This document shows, piece after piece, positions 10,685 through 18,803 of a stretch of DNA of 64,000 nt. The translations under genes and the position numbers were made by a program. This stretch comes from Klebsiella quasipneumoniae subsp. quasipneumoniae (GTDB taxonomy: Bacteria > Pseudomonadota > Gammaproteobacteria > Enterobacterales > Enterobacteriaceae), in NCBI RefSeq assembly GCF_020525925.1, contig NZ_CP084876.1, positions 1,984,001 through 2,048,000 on the forward strand. Direction: 5' to 3'. Position 1 is the first letter of the stretch, and each line of letters opens with the position of its first letter. The notes beneath the pieces are model-generated. The model had not been told where the DNA came from and did no database searches. It saw only the letters and a program-made list of their open reading frames with translations.

Positions 10685-11558
10685 TCAGCTTCTCCAGCTC
10701 TGCCGCCACGTAGGACTGAATACGGCCGCTGAGGCGGATCAGACCTACCGTACGGGTGACCACCGGGTCGGTAAGCGGTACGGCGCGGAGAACGGAATGC
10801 TCCCCGGCGGGCATCGACATCGCGGGCACGGCGGCAATGCCGATGCCCGCTTCCACCATCCCCAGCATCGTGGTGACGTGGCGGGTTTCGCAAATGCTTG
10901 GCCGCGCCGGCGTCAGATGCGCCAGCTCCCTGTCGAGCAGCGTCCGGTTGCCGGAGACCCGATCGAGGCCAATATAATCCTGTTCAAAGTATGCCTGCCA
11001 GCTGAGGTGCGTCCTGCTCGCCAGCGGATGGTCGTGCCGACAGGCGGCGACATAGCGGTCGTCGGCCAGCGGGGTGAATTCGATGCTGGCCGGCAGGTTT
11101 TTGGCAAAGCAGAGGCCAAAGTCAGCCTGTCCGCTGCTCACCGCCTCAATGACATTCCCGGCGCTGCTGTCGATCAGCCGGATACGCACCTGGGGAAAGC
11201 GCGCCTGAAAGCTGCGGATGATTTCCGGCATAAAGTAGTAGGCGGCGGAAGGTACCGTCGCCACTGTCACCAGCCCGGTACGCGCCTTGCTGACCTGGCT
11301 GATATCCGCCAGCACCGTCTCGACGTGGGCCAGCAGCTGCTCCGAACGTTCGGCAAAATTCTGTCCATACAGCGTAAGGGTCACGCGGCGGGTGGTGCGC
11401 TCGAACAGCCGGTTGCCTAACGCGGTTTCCAGCTTTTCGATGCGGCGGCTGAGGGCTGACTGCGACAGGCAAATGGATTCTGCGGCCAGCCGAAAGCTGC
11501 CATACTCCATCAGGGCGCGAAAGGCATAGAGATCGTTGAAATCAAAATTTACGGGCAT
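10659..11558 (-). CDS. LysR-family transcriptional regulator
   Basis: 299 residues. The N-terminal winged helix FNDLYAFRALMEYGSFRLAAESICLSQSALSRRIEKLE is typical LysR, followed by the effector domain with TVATVPSAAYYFMPEI and GIGIAAVPAMSMP. The start at 11558 (MPVNFD) has AAGGA about 10 bp upstream; the in-phase frame open to 11663 lacks family similarity. It is convergent with, and overlapping by 26 bp, the ModA-like binding protein, and is a plausible regulator of the symporter/binding-protein pair. Ligand not identifiable. Confidence 0.87.
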   Translation of the reverse strand: MPVNFDFNDLYAFRALMEYGSFRLAAESICLSQSALSRRIEKLETALGNRLFERTTRRVTLTLYGQNFAERSEQLLAHVETVLADISQVSKARTGLVTVATVPSAAYYFMPEIIRSFQARFPQVRIRLIDSSAGNVIEAVSSGQADFGLCFAKNLPASIEFTPLADDRYVAACRHDHPLASRTHLSWQAYFEQDYIGLDRVSGNRTLLDRELAHLTPARPSICETRHVTTMLGMVEAGIGIAAVPAMSMPAGEHSVLRAVPLTDPVVTRTVGLIRLSGRIQSYVAAELEKLIIEQYPSG

Positions 11559-11672
11559 GGCGGCGGCATCCTTATCGGCTGTCTGGCGCCTCGCCCCGTC
11601 CGGTGAGGGGCGATGGCGACGAAAATCGGCTCGGCAGGTGACTGGGCGCGCGGCTGACCGCACGCCGGGTCG

Positions 11673-12155
11673 TCATACCTTGAGCAGTTTTACCGTGGCA
11701 TCGATATCGATTTCGTCTTCCGAGAAGATCAGGGTTGTCCCCTGAAAGGTGGTGATCGCCAGCTTTTTCACCGAGCGCATCTCTCCCGGCTGCACCGTGG
11801 ATTTTGGCCGGATGCTGTTCATCAGCAGCCCGACCGATAGCACCGCGTTTTCTTTATCCACGCGGGTCTCGACCGGCTCTTCTTCCCGGTAAACCACATA
11901 GGATTTGATGGAGGTCAGCTTCAGCCGCTCGCCGGCGATATAGATATATTTGCTTTCCGGAATGACCTTCACCGCGTAGGCCGACAGCCCTTTATTGTTG
12001 GTGGTAGGTTCAAAAGTCACCGCCGCGTCTTTCTTGATGAGATCGGGATTGGCGACCTTAATCACATGAAAATACCGGTTTTCGCCGTTTTCATCTTTGA
12101 TAAATCCAAAACTTTTATCTTTAAACCACGTTGTGATTGTTCCGTTCATCGCCAT
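11673..12155 (-). CDS. Cold-shock-domain protein with C-terminal extension
   Basis: 160 residues. Residues about 1-60 (MNGTITTWFKDKSFGFIKDENG...YFHV) carry the RNP1-like KSFGFI and the YFHV motif of a cold-shock, nucleic-acid-binding domain. The remaining 100 residues, including the stretch KYIYIAGERLKLTSIKSYVV and a C-terminal FSEDEID, match no domain I recognise. Two ATGs six bases apart are possible. It is single-stranded in context, 115 bp from the LysR gene and divergent from the pseudouridine synthase. RNA or ssDNA binding is inferred from the fold; the cellular role is unknown. Confidence 0.75.
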   Translation of the reverse strand: MAMNGTITTWFKDKSFGFIKDENGENRYFHVIKVANPDLIKKDAAVTFEPTTNNKGLSAYAVKVIPESKYIYIAGERLKLTSIKSYVVYREEEPVETRVDKENAVLSVGLLMNSIRPKSTVQPGEMRSVKKLAITTFQGTTLIFSEDEIDIDATVKLLKV

Positions 12156-12346
12156 TACCGTTCTTACTCGTTGGTTAACTCAAATTTTGCAGCGCGCAGT
12201 GTAAAGCACATTGCCTGCGCAGACCATGCCTTTGCGATAAGTGTGGGTGATAAATGACGCCGCCGCGAGGGCGGATCGTGCGCCAGCGTCGTACCGGCGG
12301 GCAAAATGGGGTACTATCGTCGGCCACTCCTTCTTCGGGCCGTCTG

Positions 12347-13045
12347 ATGTCCACCATTATCGATACCTTTGTCGCTCCGCCGTGCCGCGAGCAGATAACC
12401 CTCCTGTATCAGGACGAACACCTGCTGCTGATCAATAAACCTGCCGGGCTGCTGAGCCTGTCAGGCAAAGATCCGCGCAACCTCGACTCCGTGCATCATC
12501 GACTGGTCCAGCGCTTTCCGGGCTGCACCCTGGTACACCGCCTTGATTTCGGCACTTCCGGTCTGATGGTGGTCGCCCGCAACAAGGTGATTAACGCCGC
12601 GCTGTGCCAGCAGTTCAGTCAGCGCACGGTGGGTAAGGTCTATACGGCGCTGCTGTGCGGCCATCTGCCGGAAGATGAAGGGATAGTGGAGGCGGCGATC
12701 GCCAAAGACCCGGCCCGTTTCCCGCGCATGTCGATCTGCGCCCGGCACGGCAAACCGGCGCGTTCGCGCTACCGGGTAATTGACCGTATGTACCAGACGC
12801 GGGAAGGGGAAAGGGCGCTGGCGCTGACGAGGGTGGCGCTCACCCCGGAGACCGGGCGCACCCATCAGCTGCGGATCCACTGTCAGCTGCTGGGCTATCC
12901 GATCCTTGGCTGCGATCTGTATGGCGGCCGGGAATTGCCGGGCACGGAACAGGCTCCGCGGCTGATGCTGCACGCCAGCGAACTGCGTTTTCGCCACCCC
13001 GTCAGCTGCGAGCCGATGCATATCCAGCAGGCAAGCTCGTTCTGA
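12347..13045 (+). CDS. RluA-family RNA pseudouridine synthase
   Basis: 232 residues. The catalytic motif HRLDFGTSGLMV (aspartate nucleophile, around residue 65) and the downstream GRTHQLRIHCQLLGYPILGCDLYG are hallmarks of the RluA family, which isomerises uridine to pseudouridine in rRNA or tRNA. The N-terminal stretch LYQDEHLLLINKPAGLLSLSGK fits RluA itself, but many positions differ from E. coli RluA, so it is likely a paralogue. The start at 12347 (MSTIIDTF) gives the usual family length; a longer in-phase frame from 12254 is rejected. The target base is unknown. Confidence 0.85.
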   Translation: MSTIIDTFVAPPCREQITLLYQDEHLLLINKPAGLLSLSGKDPRNLDSVHHRLVQRFPGCTLVHRLDFGTSGLMVVARNKVINAALCQQFSQRTVGKVYTALLCGHLPEDEGIVEAAIAKDPARFPRMSICARHGKPARSRYRVIDRMYQTREGERALALTRVALTPETGRTHQLRIHCQLLGYPILGCDLYGGRELPGTEQAPRLMLHASELRFRHPVSCEPMHIQQASSF

Positions 13046-13069
13046 TCGCCTGCCGCTGGAAGCCCGCGA

Positions 13070-13609
13070 TCACCACATCAGGTCGTCGGGCACCTTAAAG
13101 TCGGCGTACGGATCGTCTTCATCCTGCTCATCCTGGCTCAGGGCGCTGTGCAACACGATGCTGCTGGCATCGCGCTGGGCAATTTTCTCAGCCACAATCG
13201 CCGGAATAATTGCATATTCCCCTTCAGGTTTGTTATCCACCGCCAGGCGGGCAATCGCCAGGCGACCGTTAATCAGCTGGGTTTGGGTGGTCTTGTCGAC
13301 CATGATTTTTTTGATCAGATTATTATCGGTAAAGTTAAAGCCGATATCGCCCCGGGCGACCGTAATGCGGTTCATCTCAATCAGCTGCTTGACCTGAGCT
13401 TTATACTCTTTCGCCAGCACCGCCTGCTTTTGCTGCTCGCTGAGCTGTTTATCGCGCTCCAGCTGGGCTTTTTTATTCTCTTCCACCGCTTCCCGGGCCT
13501 CACGGGCCTGCACGCGGGATTTTTTCGCCGTTCTCTGGACTTTGGCCATTTTTTTGCTGCTGACCAGGCCGGCTTTGAGCATCTGCTCTTGTAAGGTAAG
13601 TTTTGTCAT
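13070..13609 (-). CDS. yaiL: DUF2058 family protein YaiL
   Basis: 179 residues, the same length as E. coli YaiL and nearly the same sequence: MTKLTLQEQ start, a highly charged coiled-coil region (about 20-75, rich in K, E, Q and A), INGRLAIARL, and the C-terminal DDPYADFKVPDDLMW. The family is soluble and linked to nucleic-acid association, but no biochemical role is established. It is convergent with the pseudouridine synthase gene, 24 bp between stops. In E. coli yaiL is at a different chromosomal place, so this neighbourhood is a rearrangement relative to E. coli. Confidence 0.88.
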   Translation of the reverse strand: MTKLTLQEQMLKAGLVSSKKMAKVQRTAKKSRVQAREAREAVEENKKAQLERDKQLSEQQKQAVLAKEYKAQVKQLIEMNRITVARGDIGFNFTDNNLIKKIMVDKTTQTQLINGRLAIARLAVDNKPEGEYAIIPAIVAEKIAQRDASSIVLHSALSQDEQDEDDPYADFKVPDDLMW

Positions 13610-13724
13610 TTGCGTATCTGAAGCTTAGGAAACATCTGGCAAGTATACCTGCATTGGCGGAAACGACGCCAGACCCGAGGACGTACTGGGGCGCTGTGCC
13701 CGGTAGCGCGAGACTGGCCGGGGA

Positions 13725-14054
13725 TTACTCCCGGGGCTGGAGCTGATAAATCCAGGCGCTGACCTGCTGTCCATCGTCGGTGGTCACCTCCACCGACACC
13801 CGATCGTACCCCTCCTCAAAGTCGTCCAGCATGGGCCAGTGCGCCGCCAGCCGGTCGGACAGGAACAGATAACCGTTGACCCGCGGGCCGTTGGCATCGA
13901 GGACGATCCCCGGAAAATCAGCGGCTGCGCCCCAGCCGCGCGCGTAAAAGGTACCGGTAACGTAACCCGGACGCCACTCGCCCCCGATCGCCTCCAGAAT
14001 ATGCGCATTGCTGCGACCGGGACAGAGCGTCCCATAGACAAATAGCGGTTTCAT
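13725..14054 (-). CDS. Gamma-glutamylcyclotransferase-fold (YtfP/AIG2-like) protein
   Basis: 109 residues. The opening MKPLFVYGTLCPG is the substrate-loop motif (YGTL/YGSL) of the gamma-glutamylcyclotransferase-like superfamily, and the glutamate in LDDFEEGYDRV corresponds to the usual catalytic acid. The small size matches YtfP/YkqA-type single-domain members. The start at 14054 has a GAGAGAGA ribosome site; the longer open frame to 14201 is unlikely. A cyclotransferase or amine-lyase reaction is possible but the substrate cannot be stated. It is the last gene before the T6SS island. Confidence 0.8.
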   Translation of the reverse strand: MKPLFVYGTLCPGRSNAHILEAIGGEWRPGYVTGTFYARGWGAAADFPGIVLDANGPRVNGYLFLSDRLAAHWPMLDDFEEGYDRVSVEVTTDDGQQVSAWIYQLQPRE

Positions 14055-14651
14055 TTTCTCTCTCTCGTTCGCCCTGATACCCGCCCCCAGCGGAGCGGAA
14101 AACCAAAATACGGGGTAATTCAGCGCCTGGCAATGGCCGGGTGGGGTAAGGCGTCTCTCTGATGCCGGGGGAGATTCAGGCGCCGGCGCTGTCGGTGGCA
14201 TATTTACTGCAGTGACAATTTTAGTGTTGAGTTTTTTTATTATTTGCAGGTGAATATAAATAATGTTTAATAGCGAAATAATAAATGGACGGCTTATGGA
14301 ATAAGCTGCGTGAATGGAATGAAGAGGAATTATAAAACTTCCTTGGGTTGAATTCAGATATTATTTAGGGCCAGGCGTTACCTCCCCTGGCTATTTCACT
14401 TTAAGATAAACCTCCCTTGAACAAAAAATACCATCTGATTTCGAAATTCTCGCGGGCAGGGGAGATATTTCCTTTCCTTGAAGCGGCAGGCAATCAATCG
14501 AGACGAACGACGTTCGGGAGAAAAACCGCTAGTGAGGAACAGGCCAGAGCAAATGCAGGGGCTGAGGCGAACGCAAGGTATATGAAGGATATCCCACCGG
14601 GCATTTGGTCCTGTCTGCAGACAGATGAAAGTGAAAGGCACAGGAGGTGCG
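14055..14651. other. Intergenic region at the left edge of the T6SS island
   Basis: 597 bp between the cyclotransferase-fold gene and tssK. The part from about 14200 to 14420 is strikingly A+T-rich, unlike flanking sequence. Several open frames of 60-130 codons cross the region but have no recognisable products. This is the likely T6SS promoter region, and it may also be the boundary of the acquired island. I see no tssB/tssC remnants here. Confidence 0.5.
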
Positions 14652-15992
14652 ATGAAGATTTTCCGCCCATTATGGCGCGATGGGGCTTTTCTGGTTCCGC
14701 AGCAGTTTCAGCAACAGGCCCGCTGGGACGCGCACGTCGCCGATACGGTCTCCCGCATGGCGCTCGCCCACCCCTGGGGGGTATTGCGCGCGGAGTTTGA
14801 CGCCAGCGCGCTCACCCTTTCCCGGCTCAACGCCACCCGGCTGATCGTGCGTTTCGCCGACGGCGCGCTGATTGACACCGAGCTGGCGGATATTTTGCCA
14901 CCGGTCCGCGATGTATCGGACGTGATGCAGGACAACGTGGAGGTTCTGCTCGCTCTGCCGCTGCTCAGCGCCAGCGGCGGCAATCTTGATGACGGCCAGG
15001 AAAGCGCCCGCCCGCGCCGCTGGCGCGCCGAGCAGGTGACCGTGCAGGAGCTGGCAGGCCATGAACGCAGCGAGCTGGCCGTCCTGCGGCACACGCTGAC
15101 GCTGCGTCTCTCCATCGAAGAAAACGCAGCCTTCCTAACCTGCCCGGTAGCGCGTCTGGTACGCGACGCCCAGGGGCAGTGGATCTTTGACCCGAAATTC
15201 ATCCCGCCGCTGCTGTCGCTGGCCGCAAGCCCGACGCTGGTCAGCGAGCTGGGCGAGCTGCTACATCGCCTGCAGGCCCGACGCAGACGCCTCATGGCCA
15301 TGCGCCGTGAAAGCAATGCGCGGATGGCTGATTTTGCCGTGGCGGATGTTTCCCTGTTCTGGCTGCTCAACGCACTGAACAGCGCCGAGCCGGTGCTCAG
15401 CGAGCTGCATCAGGACCCTTCGCGCCATCCGGAGCTGCTCTATCGTGAACTGGCCAGGCTGGCCGGCAGTCTGCTGACCTTCTCTCTTGAACATCATCTG
15501 GACGCGATCCCCCGCTACCGGCATGCCTCGCCGGAGCAGGTATTCCCACCGCTGTTTGCCCTGTTGGATACGCTGCTCGAAGTCAGCTTGCCCTCAAGGG
15601 TGATCGCCATCGCGCTGGAGCAGGGTGCTGACCGGGAGATCTGGCGGGGGAGGCTGCACGATGCACGGCTGCGCGAGGGGGCGGATTTTTATCTGTCGGT
15701 GCGTTCTTCACTTCCCCCTCACCAGCTTCAGAGCCGCTTTCCGCAGCTCTGTAAGGCGGGTAGCCATGATGATGTCGCCGAGGTCGTCAACATTGCCCTC
15801 AGCGGCATCGTGATCAAACCGCTGAGCCACGTGCCGGCGGCCATTCCGCTACGTCTGGAAAACCAATATTTCGCTCTGGATCTTTCCACCGATGCCGCCC
15901 GCGCGATGCTGGAGGCTGGCAACTGCACCTTCTATACCCCGGAATCGCTTGGCGACGTGAAACTTGAACTCTTTGCGGTACTGCGCTCATGA
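14652..15992 (+). CDS. tssK: T6SS baseplate subunit TssK
   Basis: 446 residues. TssK forms trimers that link the T6SS baseplate to the TssJLM membrane complex. The N-terminus (FRPLWRDGAFLVPQQFQQQARWDAHV) is the TssK signature in which the protein begins with the loading-dock motif, and the C-terminal half ends in a predicted beta-rich domain (PLRLENQYFALDL, FYTPESLGDVKLELFAVL). AGGAGGT at 14642-14648 fixes the start at 14652. It overlaps tssL by 4 bp. It is the first gene of the island; the sheath genes tssB and tssC that usually precede it are not present. Confidence 0.93.
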   Translation: MKIFRPLWRDGAFLVPQQFQQQARWDAHVADTVSRMALAHPWGVLRAEFDASALTLSRLNATRLIVRFADGALIDTELADILPPVRDVSDVMQDNVEVLLALPLLSASGGNLDDGQESARPRRWRAEQVTVQELAGHERSELAVLRHTLTLRLSIEENAAFLTCPVARLVRDAQGQWIFDPKFIPPLLSLAASPTLVSELGELLHRLQARRRRLMAMRRESNARMADFAVADVSLFWLLNALNSAEPVLSELHQDPSRHPELLYRELARLAGSLLTFSLEHHLDAIPRYRHASPEQVFPPLFALLDTLLEVSLPSRVIAIALEQGADREIWRGRLHDARLREGADFYLSVRSSLPPHQLQSRFPQLCKAGSHDDVAEVVNIALSGIVIKPLSHVPAAIPLRLENQYFALDLSTDAARAMLEAGNCTFYTPESLGDVKLELFAVLRS

Positions 15993-16642
15993 ATATCTCT
16001 GAAAGCGATCTGATCAACAAAACCTTTTACCCGGGCTGGCTGATGGTCAGTCAGTTACGCTGCGGCCAGCCGGTGACCGATGGCGAGGCGCTCTATCGTC
16101 AGGCCTGTCGATGGGTGACCGAGGCGCGCGAGGCGCTGGCGGCGGCAGGCGTCAGTGAAGCCAGCGCTGAGCAGATGCTCTATGCCTACTGCGCGCTGCT
16201 TGATGAGAGCGTCCTTAACCGCGCCAGTCAGGATGATGGCTGGCGCAGGTGGCGCAAGGATCCGCTGCAGGCGCGCTTTTTCAGCACCCTCAACGCCGGG
16301 GAAGAGCTCTGGGAACGGATCCGCCAGCTGCTGCGAGAGCCCGCGGCGGATGCGGCAGTGCTGACCTGCTTCTTTCGTACTTTGCAGCTGGGGTTTGTCG
16401 GAGAGTACCGCGCCCAGGATGACGAACGGCGTGAGGATGTAGCGCATGCGCTTGGCGCGCGGGTTCCGCCGTTCAGCATAACCCAGGAGGCGCCGGTGGT
16501 GGTTCGTGCCTCCCGGCTGCGCAGCGGACGGCGGATGTACTGGTGCGGCTGGGCGGCTGGCATTGTGGCGCTGGCGGCGCTGTGGTTGACCTTCTCCTCC
16601 ATGCTGTCACAGATGGTGGCGCAGATAGCAGGGCAGGGATAA
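15989..16642 (+). CDS. tssL: T6SS membrane subunit TssL (DotU/IcmH family)
   Basis: 217 residues with the DotU/TssL architecture: a cytoplasmic helical domain (about 1-180, including YAYCALLDESVLNRA and FFRTLQLGFVGEYR) and one C-terminal transmembrane helix (YWCGWAAGIVALAALWL, about 186-204). TssL sits in the inner membrane and binds TssM, TssK and TssE. It has no peptidoglycan-binding domain of its own; that role is likely taken by the OmpA-family product of the next gene, which begins 4 bp downstream. It overlaps tssK by 4 bp. Confidence 0.92.
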   Translation: MNISESDLINKTFYPGWLMVSQLRCGQPVTDGEALYRQACRWVTEAREALAAAGVSEASAEQMLYAYCALLDESVLNRASQDDGWRRWRKDPLQARFFSTLNAGEELWERIRQLLREPAADAAVLTCFFRTLQLGFVGEYRAQDDERREDVAHALGARVPPFSITQEAPVVVRASRLRSGRRMYWCGWAAGIVALAALWLTFSSMLSQMVAQIAGQG

Positions 16643-16645
16643 GAG

Positions 16646-18343
16646 ATGCGTGATAACGCCCGGCGTCTGCTTACGATATTGACCGTCATCCTGGCCCTGT
16701 GGCTGGCGCTGGGCTTCTGGCCGCTGTCCATCGGCAACCAGGTGATATTCAGTCTGTGCATCCTGCTGGCGGGCAGCGCGGCGCTCTGGCGTCAGCGTCG
16801 CCGGGCAGTCAGCCGTCAGCGACCGGAAATCGTCCTGCCGCCCGAGGATTTTCAGGGGGCGGTGGTTCTGGTCTGCGGGGATACCGACGGTCTGTTTCCC
16901 GGGCGTTCGGCGCACTGCGAAACCCGCCTCGGCTGGTATCTACGGGGGGAAAGCGCGGAGCAATTGCCGCTGCTGGCGCAGTACCTGGCGGCGGCGCGTC
17001 CAGCACTGGTATCGCAGGTTTCCGTGCTGCTGGCGGTGGTACCGGAGCACCACACCACCGGGGAGCACCTGGTGCAGTCGCTGTGCGACTGGCGGCGGAG
17101 TATTGTTCAGTGCCGAACCTGGTTAAACGGTCTGCCGCCGGTGTGGAGCGTGTTCTGGGTGACGCCGCCTGGTGGCCAGGCAGCGGAAAGCCGCTGGTTT
17201 ACCGTCACGCCGGATCGGCCTGGTCTCCAGGTGCGGCAGAAGGGACAAGCGCCCCAGTCGATTGCCGACTGGCAGCGAGAGGGCAGCTCTGCCTCACGCC
17301 TGCATCATACGCTGTGGCTGGAGAGCATTCTGGCGTTGGCAGAAAACGTTCTTTTCCGGCCACTAAGCACTCGCCAGGCGGAACTTTCGCCGTTGGACCT
17401 GTGCGCCATGGGCATCTGCCTGACGCCGGTGACGGCGGCGGCAAATAACCTCTGGCAGCGGCAAATCGCCGGGATCACCACGCTCTCCCCGGGCAACGCC
17501 GCGGCGCCAGGTCCTCACCCGCTGCCGGATCTTCTTCTGTCGTCACTGCCGCACCGCCACGGGGTCAGCCGCCGGATGCGCGCTGCCGGTCTTGCCGCTG
17601 GCATGGGCTTCCTCTTTCTGGCGCTGGCGATGCTGGCTTCCTTTATCAACAACCAGCGCCTCGTGCGCAGCGTCGGCGATCATCTGGCGGTCTACCACCG
17701 CCTTAGCGGCGCGCCGTCGACGCCGAAGCTGCAGGCGCAGCAGCGTCTGCGTGCCGACGGCCGCCTGCTGGATGACTGGCTGCGCCGGGGAGAGCCGCTG
17801 CGTTACCGGCTGGGGTTGTATCAGGGATTGCGGCTGATCCCCTTCGTGGAAACCGCGATCAATGACTGGGCGCCGCCCCCGCCGCCGCGTCCGGTCATTA
17901 AGCAGGTTGTGCAGGGGCCGCAGACGATCCGCCTCGATAGCATGGCGCTGTTCGATACCGGCAAATCGACGCTGAAACCGGGTTCGACAAAGCTGCTGGT
18001 GAACTCGCTGCTGGGCATTAAGGCGAAACCCGGCTGGCTGATCGTGGTGGCAGGCCATACCGACAGCATCGGCAACGATAGATCCAATCAACAGCTCTCT
18101 CTGAAGCGTGCCGAGGCGGTCCGCGACTGGATGCGCGATACCGGCGATGTGCCGGAGAGCTGTTTTGCGGTGCAGGGCTACGGCGAAAGTCGTCCTGTCG
18201 CCAGCAACGAGACGCCAGACGGGCGGGCGCAAAATCGCCGGGTGGAGATCAGTCTGGTCCCGCAGAAGGACGCCTGTCTGACGCCGGGCACGGCTAATAC
18301 CTCAGGAGCCGGGGCTGCCGCATTAAAAAACGAAACCGAGTAA
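16646..18343 (+). CDS. T6SS-associated OmpA-family protein (peptidoglycan anchor, TagL-like)
   Basis: 565 residues. Two N-terminal hydrophobic segments (about 8-50) are followed by a large domain, another transmembrane helix near residue 315 (AAGLAAGMGFLFLALAMLASF) and a C-terminal OmpA/MotB domain (about 430-545) with the peptidoglycan-binding pattern HTDSIGNDRSNQQLSLKRAEAV and ESRPVASNETPDGRAQNRRVE. In this Klebsiella-type T6SS it would anchor the TssJLM complex to the cell wall. The next gene in comparable loci is usually hcp, which is absent here. Confidence 0.85.
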   Translation: MRDNARRLLTILTVILALWLALGFWPLSIGNQVIFSLCILLAGSAALWRQRRRAVSRQRPEIVLPPEDFQGAVVLVCGDTDGLFPGRSAHCETRLGWYLRGESAEQLPLLAQYLAAARPALVSQVSVLLAVVPEHHTTGEHLVQSLCDWRRSIVQCRTWLNGLPPVWSVFWVTPPGGQAAESRWFTVTPDRPGLQVRQKGQAPQSIADWQREGSSASRLHHTLWLESILALAENVLFRPLSTRQAELSPLDLCAMGICLTPVTAAANNLWQRQIAGITTLSPGNAAAPGPHPLPDLLLSSLPHRHGVSRRMRAAGLAAGMGFLFLALAMLASFINNQRLVRSVGDHLAVYHRLSGAPSTPKLQAQQRLRADGRLLDDWLRRGEPLRYRLGLYQGLRLIPFVETAINDWAPPPPPRPVIKQVVQGPQTIRLDSMALFDTGKSTLKPGSTKLLVNSLLGIKAKPGWLIVVAGHTDSIGNDRSNQQLSLKRAEAVRDWMRDTGDVPESCFAVQGYGESRPVASNETPDGRAQNRRVEISLVPQKDACLTPGTANTSGAGAAALKNETE

Positions 18344-18803
18344 TCCGCGACCCCGAACGAGGACGTTGAACAACAACAATCTGCCTGCCTGACCCTGTGC
18401 GCTACGGGTCCCTGATAAACAGGAAATAGCGATGGGCGGTAGCGTGCCTGCAGCCAGTCAATCTTGTCGGCAAGTGGGGCCTCTGCGGGGGTGAAGTGCG
18501 GGACAGTGGGATGGATAAAGGAGATCTGCATCGACAGCGCTAAGGACATTGCCAGAGAAATGCTGGCAGCGTTAAACGTTGAAGGCTCCGGTTTCTGTGT
18601 GCTTTTTTATTTCTCAGTAAGTGAAAATAAATATCCCTGGGGTTTCCTTTTAGTAATGAAACTCCTGGTGGGGTATCTGATATATCGATATGCACTTAAA
18701 TATATTTATGAAGAATGAGATGATTATCATTAAACAAAATTAAACCGTATGGCCTGTTAATCGATGTTTGATGGTCATTACTGCGGAGTAAAACAGGAAT
18801 ATA
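18344..18803. other. Intergenic region where hcp and clpV would be expected
   Basis: 460 bp between the OmpA-family gene and vgrG. A small + frame (18464-18718, C-terminal part KLLVGYLIYRYALKYIYEE) and an antisense frame (18178-18549, partly over the OmpA gene) are open, but I recognise neither product and neither has a good start context. The right part (18590-18800) is A+T-rich. I find no remnant of Hcp or ClpV motifs. Confidence 0.4.

Noticed and set aside
14396..14800. Small open frames in the gap before tssK as possible tssB/tssC or hcp remnants
   Set aside because: Translations have no sheath or Hcp motifs and overlap the tssK start.
18178..18549. Antisense open frame spanning the OmpA-family gene end and the gap
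   Set aside because: No start context; half of it is the complement of a certain gene. The intergenic part is mentioned under the gap.
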